NCBI GenBank assembly: GCA_017305195.1
Contig: JAFKMU010000055.1
Coordinates: 1 to 64,000, forward strand
DNA: 64,000 nt
Source of the DNA: Verrucomicrobiota bacterium
GTDB taxonomy: Bacteria > Verrucomicrobiota > Verrucomicrobiia > Chthoniobacterales > Terrimicrobiaceae
Direction of reading: 5' to 3'
Shown here: positions 1 to 8,340 of the stretch, one piece after another
Numbering within the stretch: position 1 is the first letter of the stretch
Layout: each line of letters opens with the position of its first letter
Made by a program: the position numbers and the translations under genes
The notes under the pieces: model-generated
What the model was told of the DNA's origin: nothing
Seen by the model: the letters and a program-made list of their open reading frames with translations, nothing else
The model's database searches: none

Positions 1-141
1 CGATGGACCATCGAGAGAACCATCGGATGGCTTCAGAACTACCGCCGCCTTTGCATCCGCTGGGAAAAATCCACCGCCATGTTCCAAGGCTTTGTTCATC
101 TCACCTGCTCCATCCTCCTCATAAAAACGGTTTTGGGATAG
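1..141 (+). CDS. IS5-family transposase, C-terminal fragment (cut by window edge)
   Basis: Reading from base 1 gives 46 residues that begin RWTIERTIGWLQNYRRLCIR and end in ILLIKTVLG before a TAG stop at 139-141. The RW..ER..GWLQ.YRRL..RWE pattern is the conserved region around the last catalytic glutamate (Y-(2)-R-(3)-E neighbourhood) of IS5/IS427-type DDE transposases. The stop lies inside the presumed terminal inverted repeat, which is common in this group. It would catalyse cut-and-paste movement of the element. Only the 3' end is visible, so I cannot tell whether the copy is intact. Confidence 0.75.
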   Translation, partial: RWTIERTIGWLQNYRRLCIRWEKSTAMFQGFVHLTCSILLIKTVLG

Positions 142-145
142 CCTC
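1..145 (+). mobile_element. right end of an IS5-like insertion sequence (continues off the window)
   Basis: The first 145 bases hold the C-terminal end of a DDE transposase followed almost at once by what looks like the terminal inverted repeat: read on the minus strand from 145, GAGGCTATCCCAAAACCG, the kind of end seen in IS5-family elements. Homology to a radical SAM gene starts directly after it, so the element end is placed at about 145. The left end and the target duplication lie outside the window. Confidence 0.7.
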
Positions 146-970
146 TATTGTTACGCGAGGCCGTATCACGAGTATCTCGGGTTTTCCGCTGGCCAGGATT
201 TTGAAACGAAGATCATGGTGAAGCCGGATGCGGCGAAGCTTTTGAGAAAGGCGTTGTCCTCTCCGAAGTGGCAGCCCGAGGTCCTGGCGATCAGTGGCGT
301 GACGGACTGCTACCAGCCGGTGGAGCGCAAGCTGGAGATCACCCGGCAGTGTCTTGAGGTTCTGGCGGAGTTTCGCAATCCCTGCGTGATCGTGACGAAG
401 AATCATCTCGTCACCCGCGACATTGACCATCTCCGTGAACTGGCGGCGCTTCAGGCGGCGATGGTGTTCATTTCAGTGACAACTCTCGATACCGATCTGG
501 CGGCGGCGCTGGAGCCGAGGGCGGCGACGCCGGCCTTCCGGCTCGATGCGATCCGGCAGCTCGCGGAAGCGGGAATACCTGTGGGCGTATTGACAGCGCC
601 CGTCATTCCCGGCCTGAACGAGCATGAGATCCCGGCGATCCTGAAAGCAGCCAGGGAAGCCGGGGCGGGGACGGCTGGCTACTCGGTGATCCGGCTGCCC
701 TATGGCGTGAAGGATGTCTTTGCCGCCTGGCTGGAGACGCATCGCCCGGGGTCGCGGGAAAAGATCCTCGACCGCATTCGCGACATGCGTGGCGGTCAGC
801 TCAACCGCAGCGATTTCGCCACGCGCATGAGAGGCGAGGGGATCTGGGCGGAGCAGATCCGCCAGCTTTTTCGCACAGCCCGGCAGCGCGAGGGTTTGGA
901 GGGTCGGCGGATTGAACTGTCCGTCGACCATTTCCGCCGTCCGGGCGGTGAGCAGTTACGGCTTCTTTGA
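146..970 (+). pseudogene. radical SAM (PA0069/SplB-like) protein, 5' end removed by IS insertion
   Basis: An open frame runs from the IS boundary to the stop at 968-970. It begins YCYARPYHEYLGFSAGQDFE, which is the sequence that immediately follows the CxxxCxxC cluster motif in PA0069-type radical SAM proteins. Only the third cysteine (codon 149-151) survives, because the IS element ends just before it. Further on come typical TIM-barrel segments (VLTAPVIPGLNEHEI, GYSVIRLPYGVKDVF). A start codon remains at 215 (MVKPDAAK), but a product made from it would lack the whole 4Fe-4S site. I therefore call it a broken gene. Its 3' end overlaps the convergent L,D-transpeptidase gene by 15 bases. Confidence 0.8.
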
Positions 971-1645
971 AACCGGCTCGGCCATGACCGGAGCCTCGTA
1001 GGCGATGGTCACGGGAGTGCCGATCTTCACGAGCTCAAAGAGCTGCTTGGCCGTATCGTCCTTCAGGCGCACACAGCCATGCGAGGCGGCATGGCCCGGC
1101 ACATAGCCGACATGGAGCCCCACGCCGCCATCGGTGAGGCGCATCCAGTAGGGCATCGTGGCCCCGACAAATTGCGCGCCTTCTGGCACAGGGTTGACGC
1201 GGCTGTCCGCGTCCTCGACCAGCACGACACCAGTGGCGTCGAAAATCTTGCCGTAGAGGTTGGAGTGATAATCCTTCTCCTTTGCGCGAATCGTGAAGCT
1301 GCCGGTCGGGGTCGGATGCGATTTCTTGCCCGTGGCCACCGGGAAGTCCATGGCGAGAGCACCGCGCACCAGAAGGTAGCCGCGCTGTTCCTTGATCGAG
1401 ATTTCGATCGCGACATTTTCCGGAGTGGCCTTCTCCAGCAAAGCCTTGTTGCGGTATGTGCTCCGCTTCCATGCACCCAGGGAGCGGAAAATGGCGTGCT
1501 CGGTCTTGGCCGACGCCTGCAGCGCCTTGTCCTCGCGGGAGACCTTTTTCTGAGCAGGGCTTTCCATCGTGGCGCAGCCGGAGAGAGCGAGAGCGAAAGC
1601 GCCAAGGAGGAGGCCGGAAATGCGACCGAGGGAGATTGTCTTCAT
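956..1645 (-). CDS. L,D-transpeptidase (YkuD domain) lipoprotein
   Basis: The 229-residue product probably cross-links peptidoglycan stem peptides or anchors proteins to them in the periplasm. The N-terminus has a lipoprotein signal ending in the lipobox LSGC (residues about 20-23). The YkuD domain follows: IEISIKEQRGYLLVRG, then VATGKKSHPTPTGSF, and the catalytic HVGYVPGHAASHGCVRL block with the nucleophile Cys near residue 191. The start at 1645 (MKTISLGR) is preferred over one 45 bases upstream because it places the hydrophobic stretch at the usual distance. Its 3' end overlaps the convergent radical SAM remnant. Confidence 0.88.
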   Translation of the reverse strand: MKTISLGRISGLLLGAFALALSGCATMESPAQKKVSREDKALQASAKTEHAIFRSLGAWKRSTYRNKALLEKATPENVAIEISIKEQRGYLLVRGALAMDFPVATGKKSHPTPTGSFTIRAKEKDYHSNLYGKIFDATGVVLVEDADSRVNPVPEGAQFVGATMPYWMRLTDGGVGLHVGYVPGHAASHGCVRLKDDTAKQLFELVKIGTPVTIAYEAPVMAEPVSKKP

Positions 1646-1824
1646 AGGGAAGAGGCGCGCACGATACGCTGATTGCGGGGCGGATTTCAACTGGTTCCCG
1701 CTTTGTCAGATTTCGCCGGGCTGTCTGGAGGCTGAGCCGGGTACGATCCATCGTATTTTCGCCATCCGCAACCCGGATAAACTTGTGGCTTTTTGCAGGA
1801 ATTAATAGCCTCCTTCGTGTCTCC

Positions 1825-2238
1825 ATGAATCTCACGCCGATCGTGTGTGCGGCCATGCTGGCCGTAATCCTGGGCAGCTTTGCGCAAGGCTCGGAAGTGG
1901 AGTTTTACCGAGCGAATGGGTACAAGCTACAGCCGATTCCCCAAGAGTGGCTCCCGGCGGATTCCGGTGGATCGATCCGGGATCTCCGCGAGGTCGCGGC
2001 GACTTTCTGGCCCAGCGGTAATATCCCTGGCGATTTTACCATTAAGGGGTTCATAGCGCGTTACGGAATGCCGGATCAGTATTGGACGCGAGCGTCCGGG
2101 AAGCGCGATTGGGATTATCTGGTTTATAACCGCTCGGATGGAACCATCGTGATGTACGTCCCCAAGCCGCCAGGAACGAATTTTGGAGCGGTGGCGATCT
2201 GGGATCGGACCGGCAGGCTGCTCAATCTGATCAAGTAG
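1825..2238 (+). CDS. small secreted protein of unknown function
   Basis: The 137-residue product starts MNLTPIVCAAMLAVILGSFAQG, a clear Sec signal peptide with cleavage likely after SFAQG or nearby. The mature part holds KGFIARYGMPDQYW and DWDYLVYNRSDGTIVMYV, then VAIWDRTGRLLNLIK. The closing segments look like short beta strands, as in SmpA/OmlA-like or beta-lactamase-inhibitor-like folds, but I do not recognise a family. The start at 1825 is chosen because the longer frame opens with a TTG in a poor context. It stands alone between a divergent L,D-transpeptidase and the pdh operon. Confidence 0.65.
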   Translation: MNLTPIVCAAMLAVILGSFAQGSEVEFYRANGYKLQPIPQEWLPADSGGSIRDLREVAATFWPSGNIPGDFTIKGFIARYGMPDQYWTRASGKRDWDYLVYNRSDGTIVMYVPKPPGTNFGAVAIWDRTGRLLNLIK

Positions 2239-2539
2239 GCCGAGGCTTCACATCTCGGGGAATGCTTGTGTTCCAGCCGCCTTTTTCCCCGATTTATCTA
2301 CCATATATAGCGGTAGGCAGAACTAGAGGAGGGACCGACCGTCGGAAACTGGTTGCTGCGGGGCAGACCGCCTCGCGGAAATCCCTACCAGCTCCGTCGC
2401 GAAAAAGCGATCTGTTCTCGATTTCCAGTTGTCAAAACGGGGGTCTGTGAAATTATCTAGGTTTGTCGTCGTCGCGGTCACCCAGGGGGCTGGACGGATA
2501 CGACGCGCACATCGAACAACACCCAACACCTGCTTTAGC
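2239..2539. other. gene-free stretch upstream of the pdh operon
   Basis: These 301 bases hold no convincing gene; the short frames here lack family features. An AT-rich patch (TCTACCATATATAGCGG near 2297-2313) could contain the pdh promoter. The frame of pdhA is open upstream to 2429 from a TTG, but that extension has no homology-like content. I see no clear terminator or operator. Confidence 0.4.
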
Positions 2540-3619
2540 ATGCCAAAAACTGAAGTTCGCTCAACTGATTACGCCAACGCCCCCATCAACGAAAACCTTT
2601 CGACTGAGGAACGCGTCAAGTTGTTGCGAGAGATGATGCGCATTCGTCGCTTCGAGCAGGTGGCGCTCAAGTTTTACAACGCTGGCAAGATGGGTGGCTT
2701 CCTGCACCTCTATATCGGCCAGGAGTCCATCGCCGTCGGCACCGTCTCCCTCATGGGCGACAACGACCATGTCATCACCGCCTACCGCGATCACGGTCAC
2801 GCTCTCGCCGTTGGCATGGGCATGAACGAGTGCATGGCCGAGCTTTACGGCAAGGCCACCGGCTGCTCGAAGGGCAAGGGCGGTTCCATGCACTATTTCG
2901 CGCCGGATAAGAACTACTGGGGCGGCCACGGCATCGTCGCCGGCCAGACCCCGCTCGGTCTCGGTCTCGCCTACGGCATCAAGTACAAGGGACTCAAAGG
3001 CGCTGCCCTCTGCTTCCTCGGAGACGGCGCGGTCAACCAGGGCGTCGTTTACGAGAGCCTGAACATGGCCTCCCTCTTTGACCTCCCGGTCATCTATGTC
3101 ATCGAGAACAACAAGTACTCGATGGGTACGAGCCTGGAGCGCTCCTCTGTCGTCGACAAGTGCCTCGCGCAGCGCGCCGAGGCCTTCAAGGTCGACTGGG
3201 CCCTCGCCAATGGCGAAGACGTTTACGAGGTCCGCGCGGTCACGCAGCAGGCTCTTGAGCGTGCCTACGAGAAGTCCCGCCCGACCGTCATCGAATTCCA
3301 GACCTACCGCTACTACGGCCACTCGGTCGCCGACGCCAAGCACAAGGGCGGCTACCGCAAGGAGGAGGAGATCGAGCGTTACAAGAAGCAGCACGACCCG
3401 ATCGTGATCTTCAAAAACCGCCTCCTCGCCGAGAAAGCCATCACGGAGGAGCAGTTCGAGGCGATCGAGGCCGAGATCAAGGCCGAGGCCGACGAGTCCG
3501 CCCGCTTCGCCGAGGAGAGCCCGTACCCGACGGTGGAATCCATTTACGACGACGTCTACTTCGAGGTCGACCGCCAGACCGAGGCCGGCCGCACGGGTCG
3601 TTTCTTCTTCAACAACTAA
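2540..3619 (+). CDS. pdhA: pyruvate dehydrogenase E1 component, alpha subunit
   Basis: This 359-residue protein is the thiamine-diphosphate-binding half of the E1 heterotetramer that decarboxylates pyruvate and passes the acetyl group to the E2 lipoyl arm. The TPP motif starts at about residue 161 (GDGAVNQGVVYESLNMA) and runs to VIENNKYSMGTS. The active-site RDHGHALAVG and GGSMH segments and the phosphorylation-loop-like YRYYGHSVADA segment are also present. The ATG at 2540 (MPKTEVRS) fits the family start better than the upstream TTG. It is followed by pdhB after 46 bases and pdhC, all in one direction, as in E1-alpha/E1-beta/E2 operons; no lipoamide dehydrogenase gene lies here. Confidence 0.95.
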   Translation: MPKTEVRSTDYANAPINENLSTEERVKLLREMMRIRRFEQVALKFYNAGKMGGFLHLYIGQESIAVGTVSLMGDNDHVITAYRDHGHALAVGMGMNECMAELYGKATGCSKGKGGSMHYFAPDKNYWGGHGIVAGQTPLGLGLAYGIKYKGLKGAALCFLGDGAVNQGVVYESLNMASLFDLPVIYVIENNKYSMGTSLERSSVVDKCLAQRAEAFKVDWALANGEDVYEVRAVTQQALERAYEKSRPTVIEFQTYRYYGHSVADAKHKGGYRKEEEIERYKKQHDPIVIFKNRLLAEKAITEEQFEAIEAEIKAEADESARFAEESPYPTVESIYDDVYFEVDRQTEAGRTGRFFFNN

Positions 3620-3665
3620 GGTCCCCTCGGTACCGACTGATCAACCGATTTACTGCGCATCACGT

Positions 3666-4640
3666 ATGGCACTGATTGAATATCGCGACGCCCTGAACCA
3701 AGCCTTCGCCGAGGAGATCGAGCGAGATCCCAATGTCGTCCTCATCGGCGAGGAAGTCGCCCAGTACGACGGGGCCTACAAGGTCACCCGCGGCCTTTGG
3801 AAGAAATATGGCGACAAGCGCGTGATGGATACTCCCATCAGCGAGGCCGCCTTCATCGGCATGGGCGTGGGAGCTTCCATGCTCGGCCTGCGTCCCGTGA
3901 TCGAGCTCATGTTCTGGAGCTTTGCCACGGTCGCCTACGACCAGATCATCAACAACGCCGGCCAGATCCGCTATATGAGCGGAGGCCTGATCAACTGCCC
4001 GATCGTCATTCGCGGTCCGGCCAACGGCGGCACCAACGTCGGCGCCACCCACTCGCACACTCCGGAGAACTGGCTCGGCGCCATCCCGGGTCTGAAGGTG
4101 GTTTCCGCCGCGACACCTTACGACGCGAAGGGCCTGATGAAGGCCGCCATCCGCGACAACGACCCCGTTATGTTCATGGAGAATACCCTTCTCTATGGCA
4201 ATCGTGGCGAGGTGCCCGAGGAGGAATACATCATTCCGCTCGGCGTCGCTGACCTGAAGCGCGAGGGCTCCGATGTTTCGCTCATCGCCCACGGTCGCGC
4301 CGTGCTCACCGCTCTCAAGGCGGCGGAGATTCTGGCCTCGGAGCACAACATCCAGGCCGACGTGCTCGACCTGCGCTCGATCCGACCGCTCGACGAAGAG
4401 GCGATTCTCAAGACCGTTCGCAAGACGCATCGCGCCGTGCTGGTCGACGAGAACAAGCCCTTCTGCGGCGTCTCGGCCCAGATTTCCGCGACGATCATGG
4501 AACAGGCGTTCGACGACCTCGATGCTCCCGTGGCCCGCGTGTGTTCACTCGACGCCCCGGCGATCTACTCGCCAGCGGTCGAGCCTCTGCAACTGCCCAC
4601 GCCCGAGCGCGTGATCGAGAAGGTCCTGAAGCTCGCCTAA
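3666..4640 (+). CDS. pdhB: pyruvate dehydrogenase E1 component, beta subunit
   Basis: The 324-residue product pairs with PdhA to form E1. Recognisable segments are the N-terminal YRDALNQAFAEEIERDPNV, LIGEEVAQYDGAYKVTRGL, DTPISEAAFIGMGVGASM, and the C-terminal transketolase domain with DVLDLRSIRPLDEEAI and VDENKPFCGVSAQIS. The length is normal for the family. It lies between pdhA and pdhC with short gaps (46 and 24 bases), so the three are probably one transcript. Confidence 0.95.
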   Translation: MALIEYRDALNQAFAEEIERDPNVVLIGEEVAQYDGAYKVTRGLWKKYGDKRVMDTPISEAAFIGMGVGASMLGLRPVIELMFWSFATVAYDQIINNAGQIRYMSGGLINCPIVIRGPANGGTNVGATHSHTPENWLGAIPGLKVVSAATPYDAKGLMKAAIRDNDPVMFMENTLLYGNRGEVPEEEYIIPLGVADLKREGSDVSLIAHGRAVLTALKAAEILASEHNIQADVLDLRSIRPLDEEAILKTVRKTHRAVLVDENKPFCGVSAQISATIMEQAFDDLDAPVARVCSLDAPAIYSPAVEPLQLPTPERVIEKVLKLA

Positions 4641-4664
4641 TGTTTCCGTTTTTTATCTGCTGAC

Positions 4665-5915
4665 ATGCCCAATGTAACCATGCCCAAGCTCAGCGACACG
4701 ATGACCGAAGGGACCATCACTCGCTGGCGCAAGAAGAAAGGCGACACCGTCGAGATGGGGGATATCCTCGCCGAAGTCGAAACCGACAAAGCCACCATGG
4801 AAATGGAGGCCTTCGACGATGGCGTGCTCCACGAGATCTATGTCCCGGATGGCGGCAAGGCCAAGGTGGGCGACCCGGTGGCTTTGGTCCTCGCCGAGGG
4901 AGAGACGCCGGAATCCGCCGGTCAGACTCCGGCTGCCAAGAGCGACCTTACCACTTCCGGCAGCAAGGAAGCTGCTCCGGCCGCCGCTCCGGCAGCGAAG
5001 GCAGCGCCCGCGGCAGACGATTCCGATTCGCGTGTGAAGGCCTCGCCTCTCGCCCGCAAGATCGCCAAGGAAAAGGGCATCTCGCTCGGCTCCGTGAAAG
5101 GCAGCGGCCCGGGCGGTCGCATCGTCGTCAAGGACCTTGAGGGTGGCTCGACGGCTCCTGCAGCAGCAGCAGCTCCGGCGCCCGCCGCCGCTCCGGCCAT
5201 CCAGGCCACGGCCCCAGGCGCTTCCGACACGAAGGTGCCGCTCAGCGGCATGCGTCGCACGATTGCCGAGCGTCTCGTCGCGAGCAAGCAGCAGAACCCC
5301 CACTTCTATCTCTCCGTCGAGGTCGACGCGGGTCCGCTGATGAAGCTCCGCACGGATCTCAACAAGGCCAACGAAGCCGCCGGTCAGCCGAAGCTCACCG
5401 TCAACGACTTCGTCCTGCTCGCCATTTCCCGCTCCGCGGCAGCGCATCCGTATGTCAACGCCTCCTGGGGCGGCGACTCGATCATCCAGTACGCGAGCGT
5501 CAATATCTCGGTCGCCGTGGCGGTCGATGACGGTCTCGTCACGCCGGTCATTCGCAACGCGGCCAAGCTCTCCCTCAAGGAGATCAGCGCCTCGGTGAAG
5601 GACCTCGCGACCCGCGCCCGCACCAAGAAACTCAAGCCCGAGGAATACCAGGGCGGCACCATCACGGTTTCGAACCTTGGCGCTTATGGCGTCGAGCAGT
5701 TCTACGCGATCGTCAACCCGCCGCAGGCCGCCATCGTCGCGGTCGGCGCCATCGTCAAGAAGCCGGTGGTCAACGCGAAGGATGAGATCGTGGTCGGCCA
5801 GCGCATGGTGGTCTCGCTCAGCGGCGACCATCGTGTCGTCGACGGCGCGGTCGGGGCGGAGTTCCTCTCCACCCTGCGCAAGCTGATCGAGAATCCGGCG
5901 CTCATGCTGTTCTAG
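4665..5915 (+). CDS. pdhC: dihydrolipoamide acetyltransferase (E2 of pyruvate dehydrogenase)
   Basis: The 416-residue product forms the core of the pyruvate dehydrogenase complex and transfers acetyl from lipoate to CoA. It has one N-terminal lipoyl domain (ETDKATMEME, lipoyl-Lys about 42). An Ala/Pro-rich linker and a subunit-binding domain (ASPLARKIAKEKGISL, about residues 126-155) follow. A second Ala/Pro linker then leads to the catalytic domain ending in SLSGDHRVVDGAVG with the active His near 389. A 13-bp-stem terminator follows 31 bases downstream, closing the operon. Confidence 0.95.
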   Translation: MPNVTMPKLSDTMTEGTITRWRKKKGDTVEMGDILAEVETDKATMEMEAFDDGVLHEIYVPDGGKAKVGDPVALVLAEGETPESAGQTPAAKSDLTTSGSKEAAPAAAPAAKAAPAADDSDSRVKASPLARKIAKEKGISLGSVKGSGPGGRIVVKDLEGGSTAPAAAAAPAPAAAPAIQATAPGASDTKVPLSGMRRTIAERLVASKQQNPHFYLSVEVDAGPLMKLRTDLNKANEAAGQPKLTVNDFVLLAISRSAAAHPYVNASWGGDSIIQYASVNISVAVAVDDGLVTPVIRNAAKLSLKEISASVKDLATRARTKKLKPEEYQGGTITVSNLGAYGVEQFYAIVNPPQAAIVAVGAIVKKPVVNAKDEIVVGQRMVVSLSGDHRVVDGAVGAEFLSTLRKLIENPALMLF

Positions 5916-5946
5916 GCACCGGCTCGCAAAAGCTAACAAAAATCTC

Positions 5947-5986
5947 AAGGGCGGCTGCCGATACCTAGGCAGCCGCCCTTTTGTTT
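5947..5986. terminator. rho-independent terminator of the pdh operon
   Basis: A perfect 13-bp stem (AAGGGCGGCTGCC, 5947-5959, pairing with 5968-5980) with an 8-base loop is followed by TTGTTTT. The stop codon of the convergent VOC gene (5965) lies inside it, so it may serve both directions. Confidence 0.9.
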
Positions 5987-6645
5987 TCCTTGATAGAGCG
6001 GGATCTTATGAGAGGCGACGGTTCCGAGATATAAATACCGATCCCATTAGGATCGCGAACCATGAACAGAGTCTCTCCAGCGGTCGTGAGTGGACCGGTT
6101 TCTATGGCTACACCGGCCGCTCGAAAGCGCTCCAGGTCGCCACTCACATCATCTGTGCTGAAGGTGAGGTAGACTCCCTCGCCTCGGAAGGGCAGCAACG
6201 AGATTACATGTTTCGGTCGTGAACCAGGCCGAACAAAGCACAGCGTTCGAATGCCCCGCGGAGATTTCAAAACCAGCCCGTCAGATTCCTCGACCTGAAT
6301 GCTGTAGTGAAAGAAGGTCAGATAAAAACTCTTGGTTTCTTCCAACCTTTCCGAGATGAAGCCGATGAATTCAAGGTTGGCGGGCGCTGGTGCACTGTTT
6401 TCCCGCTCGCGCTTGAATGTCGTCCACGACGAAAAGCCCTGGCTCCGTGCGATGATCAACTGCGCATCTGTCAGGGTAAAAATCCGACCGTCGCCCGAAG
6501 ACGATCCTTCCGGATGAAAGTGACGGAACTCCGATAGTGCGTATTCCTCCCCGGCTCTCAGGGCGCGATGAAGCGCGCGGGCACGATTGCGATGATAAGC
6601 GAGATTTGGAGCAACGGAATAAACGGCTGCATTTTTCTCATGCAT
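5965..6645 (-). CDS. VOC/glyoxalase-fold protein with an N-terminal ankyrin-associated helical region
   Basis: The 226-residue product has two parts. Residues 1-80 (NLAYHRNRARALHRALRAGE, then LTDAQLIIARSQGFSSWTTFKR) match the helical segment often placed before ankyrin repeats or VOC domains. Residues about 95-210 form a vicinal-oxygen-chelate domain: NLEFIGFISERLEETKSFY, GVYLTFSTDDVSGDLERFRAAG and a closing MVRDPNGIGIYISEP. The substrate is unknown. GC content is visibly lower than in the pdh genes, which hints at a separate origin. The 3' end runs into the shared terminator at 5947-5986. Confidence 0.72.
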   Translation of the reverse strand: MHEKNAAVYSVAPNLAYHRNRARALHRALRAGEEYALSEFRHFHPEGSSSGDGRIFTLTDAQLIIARSQGFSSWTTFKRERENSAPAPANLEFIGFISERLEETKSFYLTFFHYSIQVEESDGLVLKSPRGIRTLCFVRPGSRPKHVISLLPFRGEGVYLTFSTDDVSGDLERFRAAGVAIETGPLTTAGETLFMVRDPNGIGIYISEPSPLIRSRSIKENKRAAA

Positions 6646-6806
6646 GGTGAAAAGGCTCCCCGGCCTGCTTACGGAGTATGATTTAGGTTATATAAGTCAG
6701 ACGGGCGATGCCCTTTCCGCAGGCCGGATGTTCTCTGAATGAACGAGGCTGACATAGTTCATAGCTGAGGACTTTGTCAAGAGAATGGGTGGGACTTCCT
6801 AGCAGG

Positions 6807-7673
6807 CTAATGCACCAAGGCGGAGCGGTCGGCTACCCAGGTGGAGATATCGCGCAGGACGGTGTCTTTTTCCCAATCATTCCAGAGGAGGTGGTAGGCG
6901 TCCGGGTAGTGGAGGTGCTGTTTGTCCGGGGAAGGGATCAGGTCATACCAGCGGGCGATCTGCTCGGGGCGGATGAAGACATCCTGGCCGGCGGAGAGCA
7001 CGAGGGTGGGCACGGTGATGCCGGAGGCGAGTAGCGGGGTGGAATCCATCAAGCGGCTGAAGGCGCTGAGAAAGCCGATGCTGAAAACCGGGATGTAGTG
7101 TGACGAGGCGCGAATGCGGGCGATGTGCTCCTCGTCGCGGGTGACGGGGATGGGTTTGGACTTGCCGGTGACGAAGAGGCCGGGATGGAGTCGCAGATTG
7201 GGAGCGAGACGGGCGGCGAATCGCACCAAGGCGCGGAGCGGTGGCGGGGTGGGCTTTTTCAGCTCCACCACCGGAACGGAAAGGATGGCGCCCGCGATGC
7301 CGGGACCGATGGCCTTGCGGTGGAGGAGATGGGAGAGGATGAGCGAGCCCATGCTTTCGCCGCACCAGAAGAGAGGGCTGCCCGCCTGGCGGGATCGGAC
7401 GAAATCGCCGAAGGCCACGATGTCCAGCTCCAGGGCGGCGAGGTCAAAAAACGCCCCGCGCCGCCGGGTGACGGGATCGTGGCCCTGCCCCCGCAGATTC
7501 AGGGCGTAGACGGAGAGACCCTGCTGGGAAAGGTGCCGGGCGAGGGTGTCGAAGTCCGAGGCTGCGCCGCCGAGGCCGTGGATGCAGATGACGGTGCCGC
7601 GGTCGCTTCCGACAGGCTGCCAGTGATGGCAGGGAAAGGTGACGCCATCGGGAGCGGTCCATGGAAATTCCAT
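6807..7673 (-). CDS. alpha/beta hydrolase (monoacylglycerol-lipase-like)
   Basis: The 288-residue product has the serine-hydrolase layout of Hydrolase_4 proteins. The oxyanion-hole segment CIHGLGGAASDF comes first, followed by the nucleophile elbow WCGESMGSLILSHL, an acid-containing strand LVLSAGQDVFIRPEQ and the histidine in YPDAYHLLWND. Such enzymes cleave monoacylglycerols, lysophospholipids or other esters. I chose the ATG at 7673 (MEFPWTAPDG); the frame stays open to 7715 with an alternative start. It is divergent from the secreted-protein gene at 7726 and stands alone. Confidence 0.82.
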   Translation of the reverse strand: MEFPWTAPDGVTFPCHHWQPVGSDRGTVICIHGLGGAASDFDTLARHLSQQGLSVYALNLRGQGHDPVTRRRGAFFDLAALELDIVAFGDFVRSRQAGSPLFWCGESMGSLILSHLLHRKAIGPGIAGAILSVPVVELKKPTPPPLRALVRFAARLAPNLRLHPGLFVTGKSKPIPVTRDEEHIARIRASSHYIPVFSIGFLSAFSRLMDSTPLLASGITVPTLVLSAGQDVFIRPEQIARWYDLIPSPDKQHLHYPDAYHLLWNDWEKDTVLRDISTWVADRSALVH

Positions 7674-7725
7674 AAAGGGAGTTTCGGATTGCTTTTCCCA
7701 TAGCGCCACCCGCATTTTTCAAGAA

Positions 7726-8247
7726 ATGCGAAAACTTCTCACCGCCCTAGCTCTCGTCCTCGCAGTCACGCCGGTTTTTGCCGGGCGCCTCGACATCGCC
7801 GTCATCCAGTTTGGAAGCGAACGGACTCCGGAAGAACTCGCCGCCGCGCTTTCTCGCACGAACCTCAGCGAGATCACCAACTCGGATCGTACCATCACGA
7901 GCGAGAATGAGCTGAAGGCCGGCAACGTGCTCTTTGCCCAGTCCTTTGTCGCCTCGCCCGGAGCGGGCTTTGCCACCTCGACCCGCCTGGGCAACCAGCG
8001 CGCCGATGTCAAGGGTCAGCTCGGCTCCGGCCGGGTATCGGTCAACATCGACATCATCGAAGGCGTGAAGCTCGGCCTGCGCAACTACGCGACGTCGAAC
8101 TACAATGGCTCCGGCCCGGTCTCGAGCGCGCCTCAGATCATCAGCATGAAGCAGACCCGCATCAAGGGGCCGCAGGTGGAGAAGGGCCAGACCAAGATGC
8201 GCACGCTGTATCTCACGACGATCCTCGTGGCGCAGTACCAGCCGTAA
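7726..8247 (+). CDS. secreted protein of unknown function
   Basis: The 173-residue product begins MRKLLTALALVLAVTPVFAG, a textbook Sec signal peptide. The mature part contains LDIAVIQFGSERTPEELAAAL and ISMKQTRIKGPQVEKGQTKM, with predicted mixed alpha/beta content, and I recognise no family. The start at 7726 is chosen because the signal peptide begins there; the frame is open further upstream but crosses the divergent hydrolase promoter. A terminator follows at 8308-8338. Confidence 0.7.
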   Translation: MRKLLTALALVLAVTPVFAGRLDIAVIQFGSERTPEELAAALSRTNLSEITNSDRTITSENELKAGNVLFAQSFVASPGAGFATSTRLGNQRADVKGQLGSGRVSVNIDIIEGVKLGLRNYATSNYNGSGPVSSAPQIISMKQTRIKGPQVEKGQTKMRTLYLTTILVAQYQP

Positions 8248-8307
8248 GCTGCGCGGAGAGACATTTCACGGGCGGGGCGGCACGCTCCGCCCGATCCTTG
8301 CCAAGCC

Positions 8308-8338
8308 AGGGGCCTGGGCGTTTGCCAGGCCCTTTTCC
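8308..8338. terminator. bidirectional terminator between convergent genes
   Basis: An imperfect stem (AGGGGCCTGG at 8308-8317 against CCAGGCCCTT at 8325-8334, one G.T pair) is followed by TTCCTTTT. It sits between the plus-strand gene ending at 8247 and the minus-strand gene ending at 8341. Confidence 0.75.
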
Positions 8339-8340
8339 TT

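Noticed and set aside
2262..2450. Short frame between the secreted protein and pdhA
   Set aside because: No ribosome site, no family and codon use unlike the neighbours.
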